This document shows positions 1 to 6,679 of a stretch of DNA of 10,006 nt, piece after piece; position 1 is the stretch's first letter, and each line of letters begins with the position of its first letter. The translations under genes and the position numbers were made by a program. The notes under the pieces are model-generated. The model ran no database searches and was not told where the DNA came from. It saw nothing but the letters and a program-made list of their open reading frames with translations. This stretch comes from an uncultured Oscillospiraceae bacterium (GTDB taxonomy: Bacteria; Bacillota; Clostridia; Oscillospirales; Ruminococcaceae), in NCBI GenBank assembly GCA_958427155.1, contig CAUABB010000041.1, forward strand, positions 1-10,006, given 5' to 3'.

Positions 1-526
1 GGAAAAAAGCGGCAGCAGAATAGAGGTTCTCTGCTTTGGAAAAGAAACGGCTTTGTTCCCTTATCCGCTAGGAACTGCACTGGACTTACTGGTAAATCTG
101 GAGGTCAATGAATATGGTGGAAGAAAAGCTCCTTCGCTTAAAGCGGTGGAGATTCGCCCTACGGGGATTGATGATATCGCTCTGATACAGGATCAGTTTT
201 GGGCAGACGAGCTTTGCTGTAGGAAAGACCGCTCAATTTTAAAAGGACATATGATATTATGCCGGGAAGATATTATTCCAATATACCGATTTTTTAGGAA
301 AAAAGGATACTATCAGGGAGATCTGATGGTGTTGTATTTAAAATCTTTTTTCCATACAATAAGTTATGTTAAGTTTCGAACTGCACTGGAAGTGTTGCGA
401 GAACTTGGGCTGATTAAGTTCTCAGAGATAGAGGGGATAGTAACAGTTGTCGAGAGCCCACAAAAAGTATCCCTTGCCTCTTCTAAGTTGTTCTGCTTTT
501 TGCAAGAAGGGGAGAAAACTTCCTGA
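1..526 (+). CDS. recJ: Single-stranded-DNA-specific exonuclease RecJ, C-terminal part (5' end outside window)
   Basis: RecJ degrades single-stranded DNA 5' to 3' in recombination and repair. Only the last 174 codons are present. The reading frame is open from base 2, so an apparent internal TTG start near base 53 is not the real start. The visible part opens with the RecJ OB-fold region: a hydrophobic strand ending in CFGK, then the FPYPLGTALDLLVNLEVNEY stretch and a GRK...EIRP strand, all typical of Firmicutes RecJ. It is followed by about 110 residues of the clostridial/bacillar C-terminal extension (motif CREDIIPIYRFFRKKGYYQG, then a helix-rich FRTALEVLRELGLIKF segment). The catalytic DHH/DHHA1 domains lie upstream, out of view. 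The stop is TGA at 524-526 and the next gene starts 45 bases later, consistent with a recJ-rel operon. Assignment rests on recognised C-terminal sequence and synteny. Confidence 0.88.
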   Translation, partial: EKSGSRIEVLCFGKETALFPYPLGTALDLLVNLEVNEYGGRKAPSLKAVEIRPTGIDDIALIQDQFWADELCCRKDRSILKGHMILCREDIIPIYRFFRKKGYYQGDLMVLYLKSFFHTISYVKFRTALEVLRELGLIKFSEIEGIVTVVESPQKVSLASSKLFCFLQEGEKTS

Positions 527-559
527 ACAAAATTCTGGTGCCGAATGGATCAAGGAATT

Positions 560-563
560 GGAG
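560..563 (+). promoter_or_regulatory. Ribosome binding site that favours the rel start at 572
   Basis: GGAG lies 8 bases before the ATG at 572. The in-frame ATG at 545 has no purine-rich Shine-Dalgarno sequence in front of it. The downstream start is therefore preferred, removing nine residues from the longest open frame. Confidence 0.6.
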
Positions 564-571
564 AATGTAAA

Positions 572-2749
572 ATGTTGCTGCATAATTTAATTGATACAAT
601 CGATAAGAGTGAGAGGTCTTATGACAAAGATCAGATTGTAGAAGCATATAATTTTGCCAAGACAGCGCACGAAGGACAGTTGAGAGATTCAGGTGACCCT
701 TATATTTCTCACCCCATTGCTGTTGCGTGTATCTTGGTAGAACTCGGCATGGATGAAGCAAGCATCTGTGCGGCTCTTCTTCATGATGTTGTAGAAGATA
801 CGCCGGTCACTAAAGAGGAGTTGACTGCAAAATTTGGAAAAGAGATTGCCAGTCTGGTTGACGGTGTTACAAAGCTTAGTAAAATTCCTCTTTCCACCAG
901 AGAAGAACAGCAGGCGGAAAATGTACGGAAAATGCTTTTTGCCATGTCACAGGATATCCGGGTAATTATTATTAAACTGGCGGATCGTCTGCACAATATG
1001 AGAACTTTAAAGTTTCGTCCTCCCCAAAAGCAGAGAGATACAGCTCTTGAAACAATGGAAATCTACGCACCGATTGCTCATCGTCTTGGAATTCGGGCGG
1101 TAAAAGAGGAATTGGAAGATTTGGCGCTTCAGTTTCTTGATCCGGTTGCTTTAAAGGAAATTGAAGATACCCTCCAGCTGAAAGAGGCTAACCGAAAATT
1201 TTTTATCCCCAGTATTATAGAGAGAATTACCGATCGGCTGGAAGAGTATGATATGAAACCTCATATTGAAGGACGTGTCAAAAGCCTGTATGGAATCTAC
1301 CGCAAAGTATATATGGCGGGAAGAGACTTCGATGAAGTGTATGATATTTATGCGGTACGGATTATTACCTCAACAGTGATAGAGTGCTATAATATTCTCG
1401 GTATTATGCATGATATGTTTACTCCAATTCCCAACCGTTTTAAAGATTATATTTCAACTCCGAAAGCGAATATGTATCAATCTCTTCATACCACGGTTTT
1501 AAGTAAAGAGGGAATTCCTTTTGAAATTCAGATCAGAACCTGGGATATGCATTATACAGCAGAATATGGAATCGCCGCACATTGGAAATACAAACTTGGA
1601 ATTCAGGGAAAAGATAAGCAGGAAGAGCGTTTTGCCTGGATTCGTCGCCTGATTGAATCTCAGCAGGAAAATGAAAATCCGGAAGAAATTGTCTACAGCA
1701 TTAAAACAGATCTCGGCGCAGAGGATGTTTTCGTTTTCACTCCGAAGGGCGATGTCAAAAGTCTGCCAGTGGGTTCAACTGTGATTGATTTTGCGTATGC
1801 AATCCATAGTGCGGTTGGAAATCGGATGACTGGTGCAAAGGTAGATGGACGAATTGTCCCGATTGATTATAAGGTTAAAACAGGTGATGTCGTTGACATC
1901 ATTACCAGTAATTCTCCTAATCATGGACCAAATCGAGCCTGGCTCAATATTGTTAAAACTGGTGAAGCAAGGAATAAGATTCGGGCTTGGTTTAAAAAAG
2001 AAAAACGCACCGAAAATGTCGCCGAAGGGAAAAATGAGATCGAAAAAGAATTTAAGCGCAATCAGATTATCCTGCCTGAAAAGGAAATGGAGGAATTTCT
2101 TAGTTCCGTTGCAAAACGGTATCATTTTAACAGCCTGGAAGATTTTTATGCGGCGATTGGCTACGGAGGAATCCTTCTTTCCAAAATTATTGCTAGGATT
2201 AAGGATGATTATATAAAAAATTATAAGCCAAAGCCTGCAGAAACTGAATCGTTACCCCTTCCTGAAATTCCAAGAGCTTCCTATAAAGGGGGAAGCGGTG
2301 TGATTGTGGATGGGATTGAGAACTGTCTGGTAAAGTTTTCTCAGTGTTGCACCCCTCTTCCGGGAGATCCAATTATTGGGTTTATTACCCGTGGACATGG
2401 CGTGTCGATTCATAAACAGGACTGTGTCAATGTCCTTGCTTCTATGAAGAACGTGGAACAAAGGGAACGATGGATTCCTGTTCACTGGGCAGAAAAGGCT
2501 GAAACGCATTACCGTTGTACTTTAGATATTGTCGCTCACGACCGCAATGGCCTTCTTGCTGATGTTACAACTGAACTGGCAGGTTTTCGAGTTCCTGTTC
2601 ATGAAGTAATTGCCCGTGAACTTAAAAACGGAAACGCCAATATTGTGGTGACAATTGGGATAGCTGGAGTGGATCAGCTAAAGAACATTATGCAGAAACT
2701 TTCTAAAATTAAAGATGTTATTTCGGTAGAACGTTCGGGAAAACAGTAA
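572..2749 (+). CDS. relA: Bifunctional (p)ppGpp synthetase/hydrolase (RelA/SpoT long RSH)
   Basis: This enzyme makes (p)ppGpp from GTP/GDP and ATP during starvation and hydrolyses it otherwise. From the preferred ATG at 572 it is 725 residues, normal for a Firmicutes Rel (alternative ATG at 545 gives 734). The HD hydrolase domain is intact: R38, H47, HDVVED at 71-76, and D138/N142 in DRLHN. The synthetase domain (about 230-345) has the RFKD motif (289-292), the RxKD form of bifunctional enzymes rather than the ExDD form of synthetase-only RelA, and catalytic E318 in FEIQIRT. A TGS domain spans about 385-446. A zinc-finger-like region carries CC at 592-593 and HGVSIHKQDC at 609-618. An ACT domain occupies about 647-721. 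Both activities are predicted functional, and the C-terminal ribosome-sensing half is complete. It sits between recJ and dtd, the usual Firmicutes neighbourhood, but without apt. Confidence 0.97.
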   Translation: MLLHNLIDTIDKSERSYDKDQIVEAYNFAKTAHEGQLRDSGDPYISHPIAVACILVELGMDEASICAALLHDVVEDTPVTKEELTAKFGKEIASLVDGVTKLSKIPLSTREEQQAENVRKMLFAMSQDIRVIIIKLADRLHNMRTLKFRPPQKQRDTALETMEIYAPIAHRLGIRAVKEELEDLALQFLDPVALKEIEDTLQLKEANRKFFIPSIIERITDRLEEYDMKPHIEGRVKSLYGIYRKVYMAGRDFDEVYDIYAVRIITSTVIECYNILGIMHDMFTPIPNRFKDYISTPKANMYQSLHTTVLSKEGIPFEIQIRTWDMHYTAEYGIAAHWKYKLGIQGKDKQEERFAWIRRLIESQQENENPEEIVYSIKTDLGAEDVFVFTPKGDVKSLPVGSTVIDFAYAIHSAVGNRMTGAKVDGRIVPIDYKVKTGDVVDIITSNSPNHGPNRAWLNIVKTGEARNKIRAWFKKEKRTENVAEGKNEIEKEFKRNQIILPEKEMEEFLSSVAKRYHFNSLEDFYAAIGYGGILLSKIIARIKDDYIKNYKPKPAETESLPLPEIPRASYKGGSGVIVDGIENCLVKFSQCCTPLPGDPIIGFITRGHGVSIHKQDCVNVLASMKNVEQRERWIPVHWAEKAETHYRCTLDIVAHDRNGLLADVTTELAGFRVPVHEVIARELKNGNANIVVTIGIAGVDQLKNIMQKLSKIKDVISVERSGKQ

Positions 2750-2762
2750 TAATACCGGTGTT

Positions 2763-2769
2763 GGGGAGG
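2763..2769 (+). promoter_or_regulatory. Strong ribosome binding site setting the dtd GTG start
   Basis: GGGGAGG lies 6 bases before GTG at 2776. The TTG at 2761 and the longer open frame from 2758 overlap this site and cannot use it, so GTG at 2776 is the start. Confidence 0.75.
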
Positions 2770-2775
2770 CAGTTT

Positions 2776-3246
2776 GTGAAAGCAGTTTTACAAAGGGTTT
2801 TAAAAGCAGAAATTAAAATAGATGGTTGCCAAGGTGGTTCTATTGGCCCGGGATTGGTTGTTCTGCTTGGAATTATGCGGGGGGATACAAAGGCCCATGC
2901 AGATATTTTGGCAAAAAAGATCATGGAGCTTCGTATTTTTACCGATGCATGCGATAAAATGAATCTGTCGGTAAGCGATATAAAAGGCAGCCTTATGGTT
3001 GTTTCTAATTTTACACTGGGGGCTGATTGCAAAAAAGGGAGGAGGCCTTCTTTTGATCAGAGCGCCCCACCTTATGAAGCTGAGCCGCTTTATGATTATT
3101 TTGTTGCCCAGGTAAAAAGCTTTGGACGGCCGGTGGAGACAGGACGCTTTGGAGCGGATATGGAGGTTTCGTTGATAAATGATGGTCCAGTTACTGTGAT
3201 TCTAGATACGAATATTTGGGATAAGGATAGAAATGAGGTTGTTTGA
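2776..3246 (+). CDS. dtd: D-aminoacyl-tRNA deacylase (DTD)
   Basis: DTD is a cytoplasmic proofreading enzyme that removes D-amino acids (and glycine mischarged on tRNA-Ala) from tRNA. The GTG start gives the canonical opening MKAVLQRVLKAEI and 156 residues, slightly above the usual 145-150. Family signatures seen: LLGIMRGDT near 32-38, KKGRRPSF near 86-93, and NDGPVT at 135-140, which carries the Gly-cisPro motif that excludes L-aminoacyl substrates. The first signature is SNFTLGA (77-83), where most members have SQFTLxA, so the Gln is replaced by Asn. The stop TGA at 3244-3246 shares its last base with the next gene's ATG, suggesting translational coupling. Location directly after rel is the standard Firmicutes arrangement. 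The few residues beyond the TVILDT strand form a short charged tail of no known role. Confidence 0.95.
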   Translation: MKAVLQRVLKAEIKIDGCQGGSIGPGLVVLLGIMRGDTKAHADILAKKIMELRIFTDACDKMNLSVSDIKGSLMVVSNFTLGADCKKGRRPSFDQSAPPYEAEPLYDYFVAQVKSFGRPVETGRFGADMEVSLINDGPVTVILDTNIWDKDRNEVV

Positions 3247-3881
3247 TGCAGATTGTTTCTTTAACGGTAGGGCCAATGGAAGTTAACTGCTACCTTGTTT
3301 GGGAAAATCCGCAGGAGGCGGTTGTTATTGATCCAGGAGCACAACATGACAAAATCATTGAAGCGTTGGAAGAACGAAAGCTGATTCCTAAATCCATTCT
3401 GTTGACTCATGGCCATTTCGACCATATTGGGGCTGTTGCAGAGCTGAAAAGGAAATATCACACTGAGGTTATTATCGGTGCCGAAGATGAGGAAATGCTA
3501 GATGATCCGTTGAAAAATGCTGCCAGTCTTGCCGGAATACAGCTTCCTTCTGTATCTGCAACACGGGTTGTGTCAGAAGGAGATTTAATAGTATGCGGGG
3601 GACTCACCTTTGAAGTTCTGCATACGCCAGGGCATTCTAAAGGTTCTGTCGTATATTGTTGTGGGAACGCCTTGTTTTCGGGGGATACCCTGTTTGCGGG
3701 TTCTATGGGAAGAACTGATTTTTATGGAGGAGATGCTCGGAAAATAACGCAATCTCTTCAGCGTCTGGCCTGTTTGAAAGGAGATTATCGAGTTTTTCCG
3801 GGACATGGGCCTGAGACGACGCTTGAGCGGGAACGCTTTGCAAATCCTTTTTTAGGAGCTGACTATGACTCTTTATCTTAA
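3246..3881 (+). CDS. Metallo-beta-lactamase-fold hydrolase, glyoxalase II-like
   Basis: A 211-residue single-domain metallohydrolase. All zinc ligands of the fold are present: H55, H57, D59 and H60 in THGHFDH, H130 in HTPGHSKGS, D147 in FSGDTLF and H187 in FPGHG. The GSMGRTDFYGGD segment after D147 is typical of the YqgX/YcbL-type group, related to glyoxalase II (hydroxyacylglutathione hydrolase) but lacking its C-terminal substrate-binding domain. The substrate is unknown; thioester or other small hydrolysable compounds are guesses. ATG at 3246 is preferred over the in-frame TTG at 3243 because GAGG at 3235-3238 is 7 bases upstream. It overlaps dtd by 1 base and hemZ by 17 bases. A similar hydrolase next to dtd and rel recurs in Firmicutes, so the position is conserved though its meaning is not known. 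Confidence 0.9.
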   Translation: MQIVSLTVGPMEVNCYLVWENPQEAVVIDPGAQHDKIIEALEERKLIPKSILLTHGHFDHIGAVAELKRKYHTEVIIGAEDEEMLDDPLKNAASLAGIQLPSVSATRVVSEGDLIVCGGLTFEVLHTPGHSKGSVVYCCGNALFSGDTLFAGSMGRTDFYGGDARKITQSLQRLACLKGDYRVFPGHGPETTLERERFANPFLGADYDSLS

Positions 3882-5298
3882 CGGACATCAGTATAAATAT
3901 GAACTTGAACATTTGATTAAGATGTTTTTTCCATTGATCAAACTCGGAATTGTTTATAACGAAACCGAAGGAGATCCTAACGCAGTAGTTACGACATTGA
4001 CCGAAAAGGAGACTGAATATCGACTGACAGTTACTGTGCGGTATGAAGGAAAATCATTTAGCCGAATGGCTGCCGTAAGCAGAGAATCCACCGATGTCTC
4101 CGCTGAATGTGAGCGGATGTTTGGAATTTGCCCAAGCTGGGGAATTCTCACGGGAATTCGGCCGGTTAAACTGGTTTCGCAGTATCTTAACAGTGGATGG
4201 GATGATGAACAGATTATCGCTTTGTTTGAGCGGCAGTATAAAGTCAAGTCTCCAAAAACAAGGCTTTTGCTTCAAACCGCGAAAGCAGAGCGTCAGGTTG
4301 TTCCTAAAGGTTCTCCGCGTGATTTTAGTCTTTACGTTGCAATTCCCTTTTGTCCGTCTCGCTGTAAGTACTGCTCGTTTGTATCCCACTCGGTTGAACA
4401 GGCAAAAAAGTTAATTCCGAATTATCTTCAAACACTCCGGCGGGAGATTCGGGAAACGGGAAAACTTGTGGCAGAACTTGGACTGAATTTGAAAACAGTT
4501 TATTTTGGCGGGGGAACGCCGACTGTTTTAAGTGCAGAGCAACTTACCGGACTTTTTGATGAGGTTTCCAGCTCTTTTGACCTGTCTGGTTGTGAGGAAT
4601 ATACGGTTGAAGCGGGAAGAGCAGATACAATTACAGAAGAAAAACTTTCTGCTATTAAAAGGGCAGGAGCCAATAGAATCAGCATCAATCCTCAAAGTTT
4701 TGAAGATCATGTTTTAAGGGAAATTGGGAGAAATCATACAGCAGAACAGGTCGTATCCTGTTATCAGATGGCTCGTAAATTTGGTTTTGAAAGTATCAAT
4801 ATGGATTTTATTGCGGGCTTGCAAGGGGATACTTTGGATGGTTTTAAGCGTACAATGGATATCGCGCTCTCTCTTTCTCCCGAAAATATTACAATTCATA
4901 CGTTGTCAGTGAAGCGTTCTTCTGATCTTTATCAGGATGGGGAATCGGTTGCAATGCTTCGTGAAAATCCTACAGCTGCCATGACGGATTATTCTCAGTT
5001 GGTTTTAGAACAAGCTGGATATCACCCTTATTATTTATATCGGCAGAAAAATACCCTTCAAAATCTTGAAAATGTAGGATTTTGTAAACCAGGGCATGAG
5101 GGACTTTATAATATTTATATTATGGAGGAACTCCAGACCATTCTGGCTCTTGGGGCAGGAGCTGTTACCAAGTTGGTCGATTCTGAAAGTGGTTTAATCC
5201 GAAGAGTTTTTAACTATAAGTTTCCTTATGAATATATCGGACAATTTGACGAAATGCTCCGGAGAAAAGGGCAGGTGAGAGAATTTTATGATAGATAA
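3865..5298 (+). CDS. hemZ: HemZ-type radical SAM protein (annotated coproporphyrinogen dehydrogenase)
   Basis: A 477-residue radical SAM enzyme. An N-terminal domain of about 150 residues, characteristic of HemZ, precedes the radical SAM core. The 4Fe-4S cluster motif is C163-x3-C167-x2-C170 within PFCPSRCKYCSF, followed by YFGGGTPT (213-220), the SAM-contacting glycine motif. RISINPQSF (271-279) and MDFIAGLQGD (313-322) match the HemN/HemW/HemZ superfamily. The C-terminal part has ENVGFCKPGHEGLYNIYIMEE and LALGAGAVTK, which identify the HemZ subgroup. The AGGAG site at 3854-3858 lies inside the previous gene, 6 bases before the ATG. HemZ is named for anaerobic conversion of coproporphyrinogen III to protoporphyrinogen IX, but many clostridia carry it without a heme pathway. 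The fourth cysteine of classical HemN (CxC) is replaced by Phe here, so the true reaction is open. Family call is firm; the reaction is not. Confidence 0.9.
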   Translation: MTLYLNGHQYKYELEHLIKMFFPLIKLGIVYNETEGDPNAVVTTLTEKETEYRLTVTVRYEGKSFSRMAAVSRESTDVSAECERMFGICPSWGILTGIRPVKLVSQYLNSGWDDEQIIALFERQYKVKSPKTRLLLQTAKAERQVVPKGSPRDFSLYVAIPFCPSRCKYCSFVSHSVEQAKKLIPNYLQTLRREIRETGKLVAELGLNLKTVYFGGGTPTVLSAEQLTGLFDEVSSSFDLSGCEEYTVEAGRADTITEEKLSAIKRAGANRISINPQSFEDHVLREIGRNHTAEQVVSCYQMARKFGFESINMDFIAGLQGDTLDGFKRTMDIALSLSPENITIHTLSVKRSSDLYQDGESVAMLRENPTAAMTDYSQLVLEQAGYHPYYLYRQKNTLQNLENVGFCKPGHEGLYNIYIMEELQTILALGAGAVTKLVDSESGLIRRVFNYKFPYEYIGQFDEMLRRKGQVREFYDR

Positions 5299-6226
5299 TG
5301 TTTATCCACAGCCAAAAAGATTCGATGTAGAAGACCTCAACTATCTCTGGAGGCAGGATGAGGCCGTTTTGATTGACAGAGCGGAGCAGGCATATGAAGA
5401 AGCAGTTCGTCAAACGGCGGAACAGTATCTGAAAAACCGAAAAAAGAAGGGAATGATTTTGATTTCCGGTCCTTCCGGTTCTGGGAAGACCACCTCAAGT
5501 TACCGGTTGACGGATGAATTAAAAAGTCGAGGGCTGAATCCTGTTGTATTGTCGCTGGATAATTTTTTTCGCCCAGCTGAAAAAATGCCGCGAAATAAGG
5601 ATGGCAGTGTGCGGTATGACTCTGTACAGGCTCTAGATCTTTCACTTCTCAACCGTACTCTTTGGTCTTTGGTGTACCGCAGAAAAGCGGAAATACCTGT
5701 GTTCGATTTTGTTAAGTCTCGATCAGATGGAATAAAAATTTTACAGTTGGAATCGGACAGTGTCGTTTTGATAGAAGGAATTCATGCTTTAAATCCATTG
5801 GTAACTTATGGGCTCGACTATAATGATTTTTTTAAGGTTTGTATGGATGTAGACAGCGTTTTCTGCAATGGGGAAGATATCCTGCTTTCTTCACGCGAGG
5901 TGCGTTTTATCCGCCGTGCAATCAGGGATATGAAGCATCGCGGAGCTTCTCTTAAGGTTACATTTGAAATGTGGCCCGGTGTTTGTGAGGGAGAAGATTT
6001 GTATATCAAGCCATTTTATCCTTATGCGGATATGATGCTTAATACAGTGTATAGTTATGAACCTCTTCTTTATAAACCAATTATTCTCCCCATGCTTATG
6101 GATCTCTTGAAAAATAAAAATTGGAGTGAAAAAGCGGATCGGCTTTATCGGAAATTGTTACATTTTGAAGAAATTCGCCTTGAAAAAGTACCTCAAAAAT
6201 CTCTATTGCAGGAGTTTGTCGGGTAG
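5288..6226 (+). CDS. Nucleoside kinase, uridine kinase/phosphoribulokinase family
   Basis: A 312-residue P-loop kinase. A 55-residue charged N-terminal segment precedes the core: Walker A GPSGSGKTT (61-69), LSLDNFF (88-94) with the substrate-side aspartate D91, RYDSVQALDL (109-118), VFDFVKSRSD (138-147), and the Walker B-like strand VVLIEGIHALNP (159-170). RFIRRAIRDMKHRG further on resembles the lid/arginine region of uridine kinases. The predicted reaction is phosphorylation of a nucleoside such as uridine or cytidine with ATP or GTP, a salvage step. It is longer than classical Udk (about 210 residues) yet shorter than the roughly 550-residue clostridial nucleoside kinases that carry an N-terminal TGS domain, which is absent here. 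The ATG overlaps the hemZ end by 11 bases, and AGGTGA at 5273-5278 serves as ribosome binding site. It is the last gene of the run that starts upstream of the window. Confidence 0.87.
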   Translation: MIDNVYPQPKRFDVEDLNYLWRQDEAVLIDRAEQAYEEAVRQTAEQYLKNRKKKGMILISGPSGSGKTTSSYRLTDELKSRGLNPVVLSLDNFFRPAEKMPRNKDGSVRYDSVQALDLSLLNRTLWSLVYRRKAEIPVFDFVKSRSDGIKILQLESDSVVLIEGIHALNPLVTYGLDYNDFFKVCMDVDSVFCNGEDILLSSREVRFIRRAIRDMKHRGASLKVTFEMWPGVCEGEDLYIKPFYPYADMMLNTVYSYEPLLYKPIILPMLMDLLKNKNWSEKADRLYRKLLHFEEIRLEKVPQKSLLQEFVG

Positions 6227-6232
6227 AAAAGG

Positions 6233-6261
6233 TTGAATTGTTCATGGAAACGGTTTATAAT
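6233..6261 (+). promoter_or_regulatory. Sigma-A-type promoter for the zinc-ribbon/PNP unit
   Basis: A perfect -10 box TATAAT (6256-6261) lies exactly 17 bases after a -35 box TTGAAT (6233-6238, four of six consensus bases). It falls in the 78-base gap after the nucleoside kinase. Transcription would start near 6268, leaving a leader of about 37 bases before the ATG at 6305. No terminator is visible between the kinase stop and this promoter, so read-through from the upstream operon is also possible. Confidence 0.75.
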
Positions 6262-6304
6262 CATAAATTAAAATAGATAAATTTGATGTAAAGGAGTGCT
6301 GAAA

Positions 6305-6676
6305 ATGGCTACATTTGATGATGTTGTTGACAAGGCAAAGGATATTGCCGAATGTGCGGGAAAAAAGGCTGAAAAAGTAGTTGAAGTTTCTAAATTAAAG
6401 CTACAGGTCTCTCAGATTAATTCTGAGGTAAGACATGCATATGAAAAGCTTGGAAGAGCAGTTTATAACATGAAAAAAGCAGATTACGAAGATGCTGGAC
6501 TGATTGATTCGGTGACGGAAGAGATCGATGGGCTTTTCTCTGAAAAGGAAAAAATTGAATTAAAGATTGCATCTCTTAAGAATCAGGTTCTTTGTAGTAC
6601 TTGTGGCGCTAAAAATTCTTCTGATGCAGTTTATTGCGTGAAGTGTGGATGCCGTCTTAACAGCGAAGAGGAGTAG
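6305..6676 (+). CDS. Uncharacterised coiled-coil protein with C-terminal zinc ribbon
   Basis: I do not recognise a named function. AAGGAG at 6291-6296 sits 8 bases before the ATG at 6305, giving 123 residues; the upstream in-frame GTG at 6296 overlaps that site and is rejected. Residues 1-95 are highly charged and predicted helical, with heptad-like stretches around 20-45 (KAEKVVEVSKLKLQVSQINS) and 67-95, suggesting a coiled coil. No signal peptide or membrane segment is seen. The C-terminus holds a zinc ribbon with C97-x2-C100 and C111-x2-C114 (CSTCGAKN...YCVKCGC), the double CxxC knuckle form common in small Clostridia proteins. It is the first gene of a promoter-driven unit, with the nucleoside phosphorylase ATG directly after its stop. 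A scaffold or regulatory role is only a guess. Confidence 0.85.
   Translation: MATFDDVVDKAKDIAECAGKKAEKVVEVSKLKLQVSQINSEVRHAYEKLGRAVYNMKKADYEDAGLIDSVTEEIDGLFSEKEKIELKIASLKNQVLCSTCGAKNSSDAVYCVKCGCRLNSEEE
6668..6673 (+). promoter_or_regulatory. Ribosome binding site choosing between tandem ATGs of punA
   Basis: GAGGAG at the end of the zinc-ribbon gene lies 3 bases before ATG 6677 and 6 bases before ATG 6680. The second ATG has the normal spacing and is preferred, a difference of one methionine. Confidence 0.55.
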
Positions 6677-6679
6677 ATG

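Noticed and set aside
483..761. Minus-strand open frame across the recJ/rel junction
   Set aside because: It overlaps two well-supported + strand genes, has no recognisable protein features, and its composition is that of antisense shadow sequence. The same holds for the other minus-strand frames in rel, dtd, hemZ and the flippase gene.
1845..2216. 123-codon + strand open frame inside rel
   Set aside because: It lies in another frame within the conserved TGS/helical region of Rel; no frameshift is needed because the Rel frame is continuous and all domains are in order.
4094..4414. 106-codon + strand open frame inside hemZ
   Set aside because: Out of frame with the radical SAM motifs, and the translated sequence shows no family resemblance.
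6227..6255. Terminator after the nucleoside kinase
   Set aside because: No inverted repeat followed by a T-run is visible; only short AT-rich symmetry occurs further on.
6227..6304. Possible purine riboswitch before the zinc-ribbon/punA unit
   Set aside because: The leader after the predicted transcription start is only about 37 bases and AT-rich, too short for a purine aptamer, and the conserved aptamer loops are not seen.
6296..6304. Upstream GTG start for the zinc-ribbon gene
   Set aside because: The GTG begins on the last base of the AAGGAG ribosome binding site, so it cannot be served by it; ATG at 6305 has ideal spacing.
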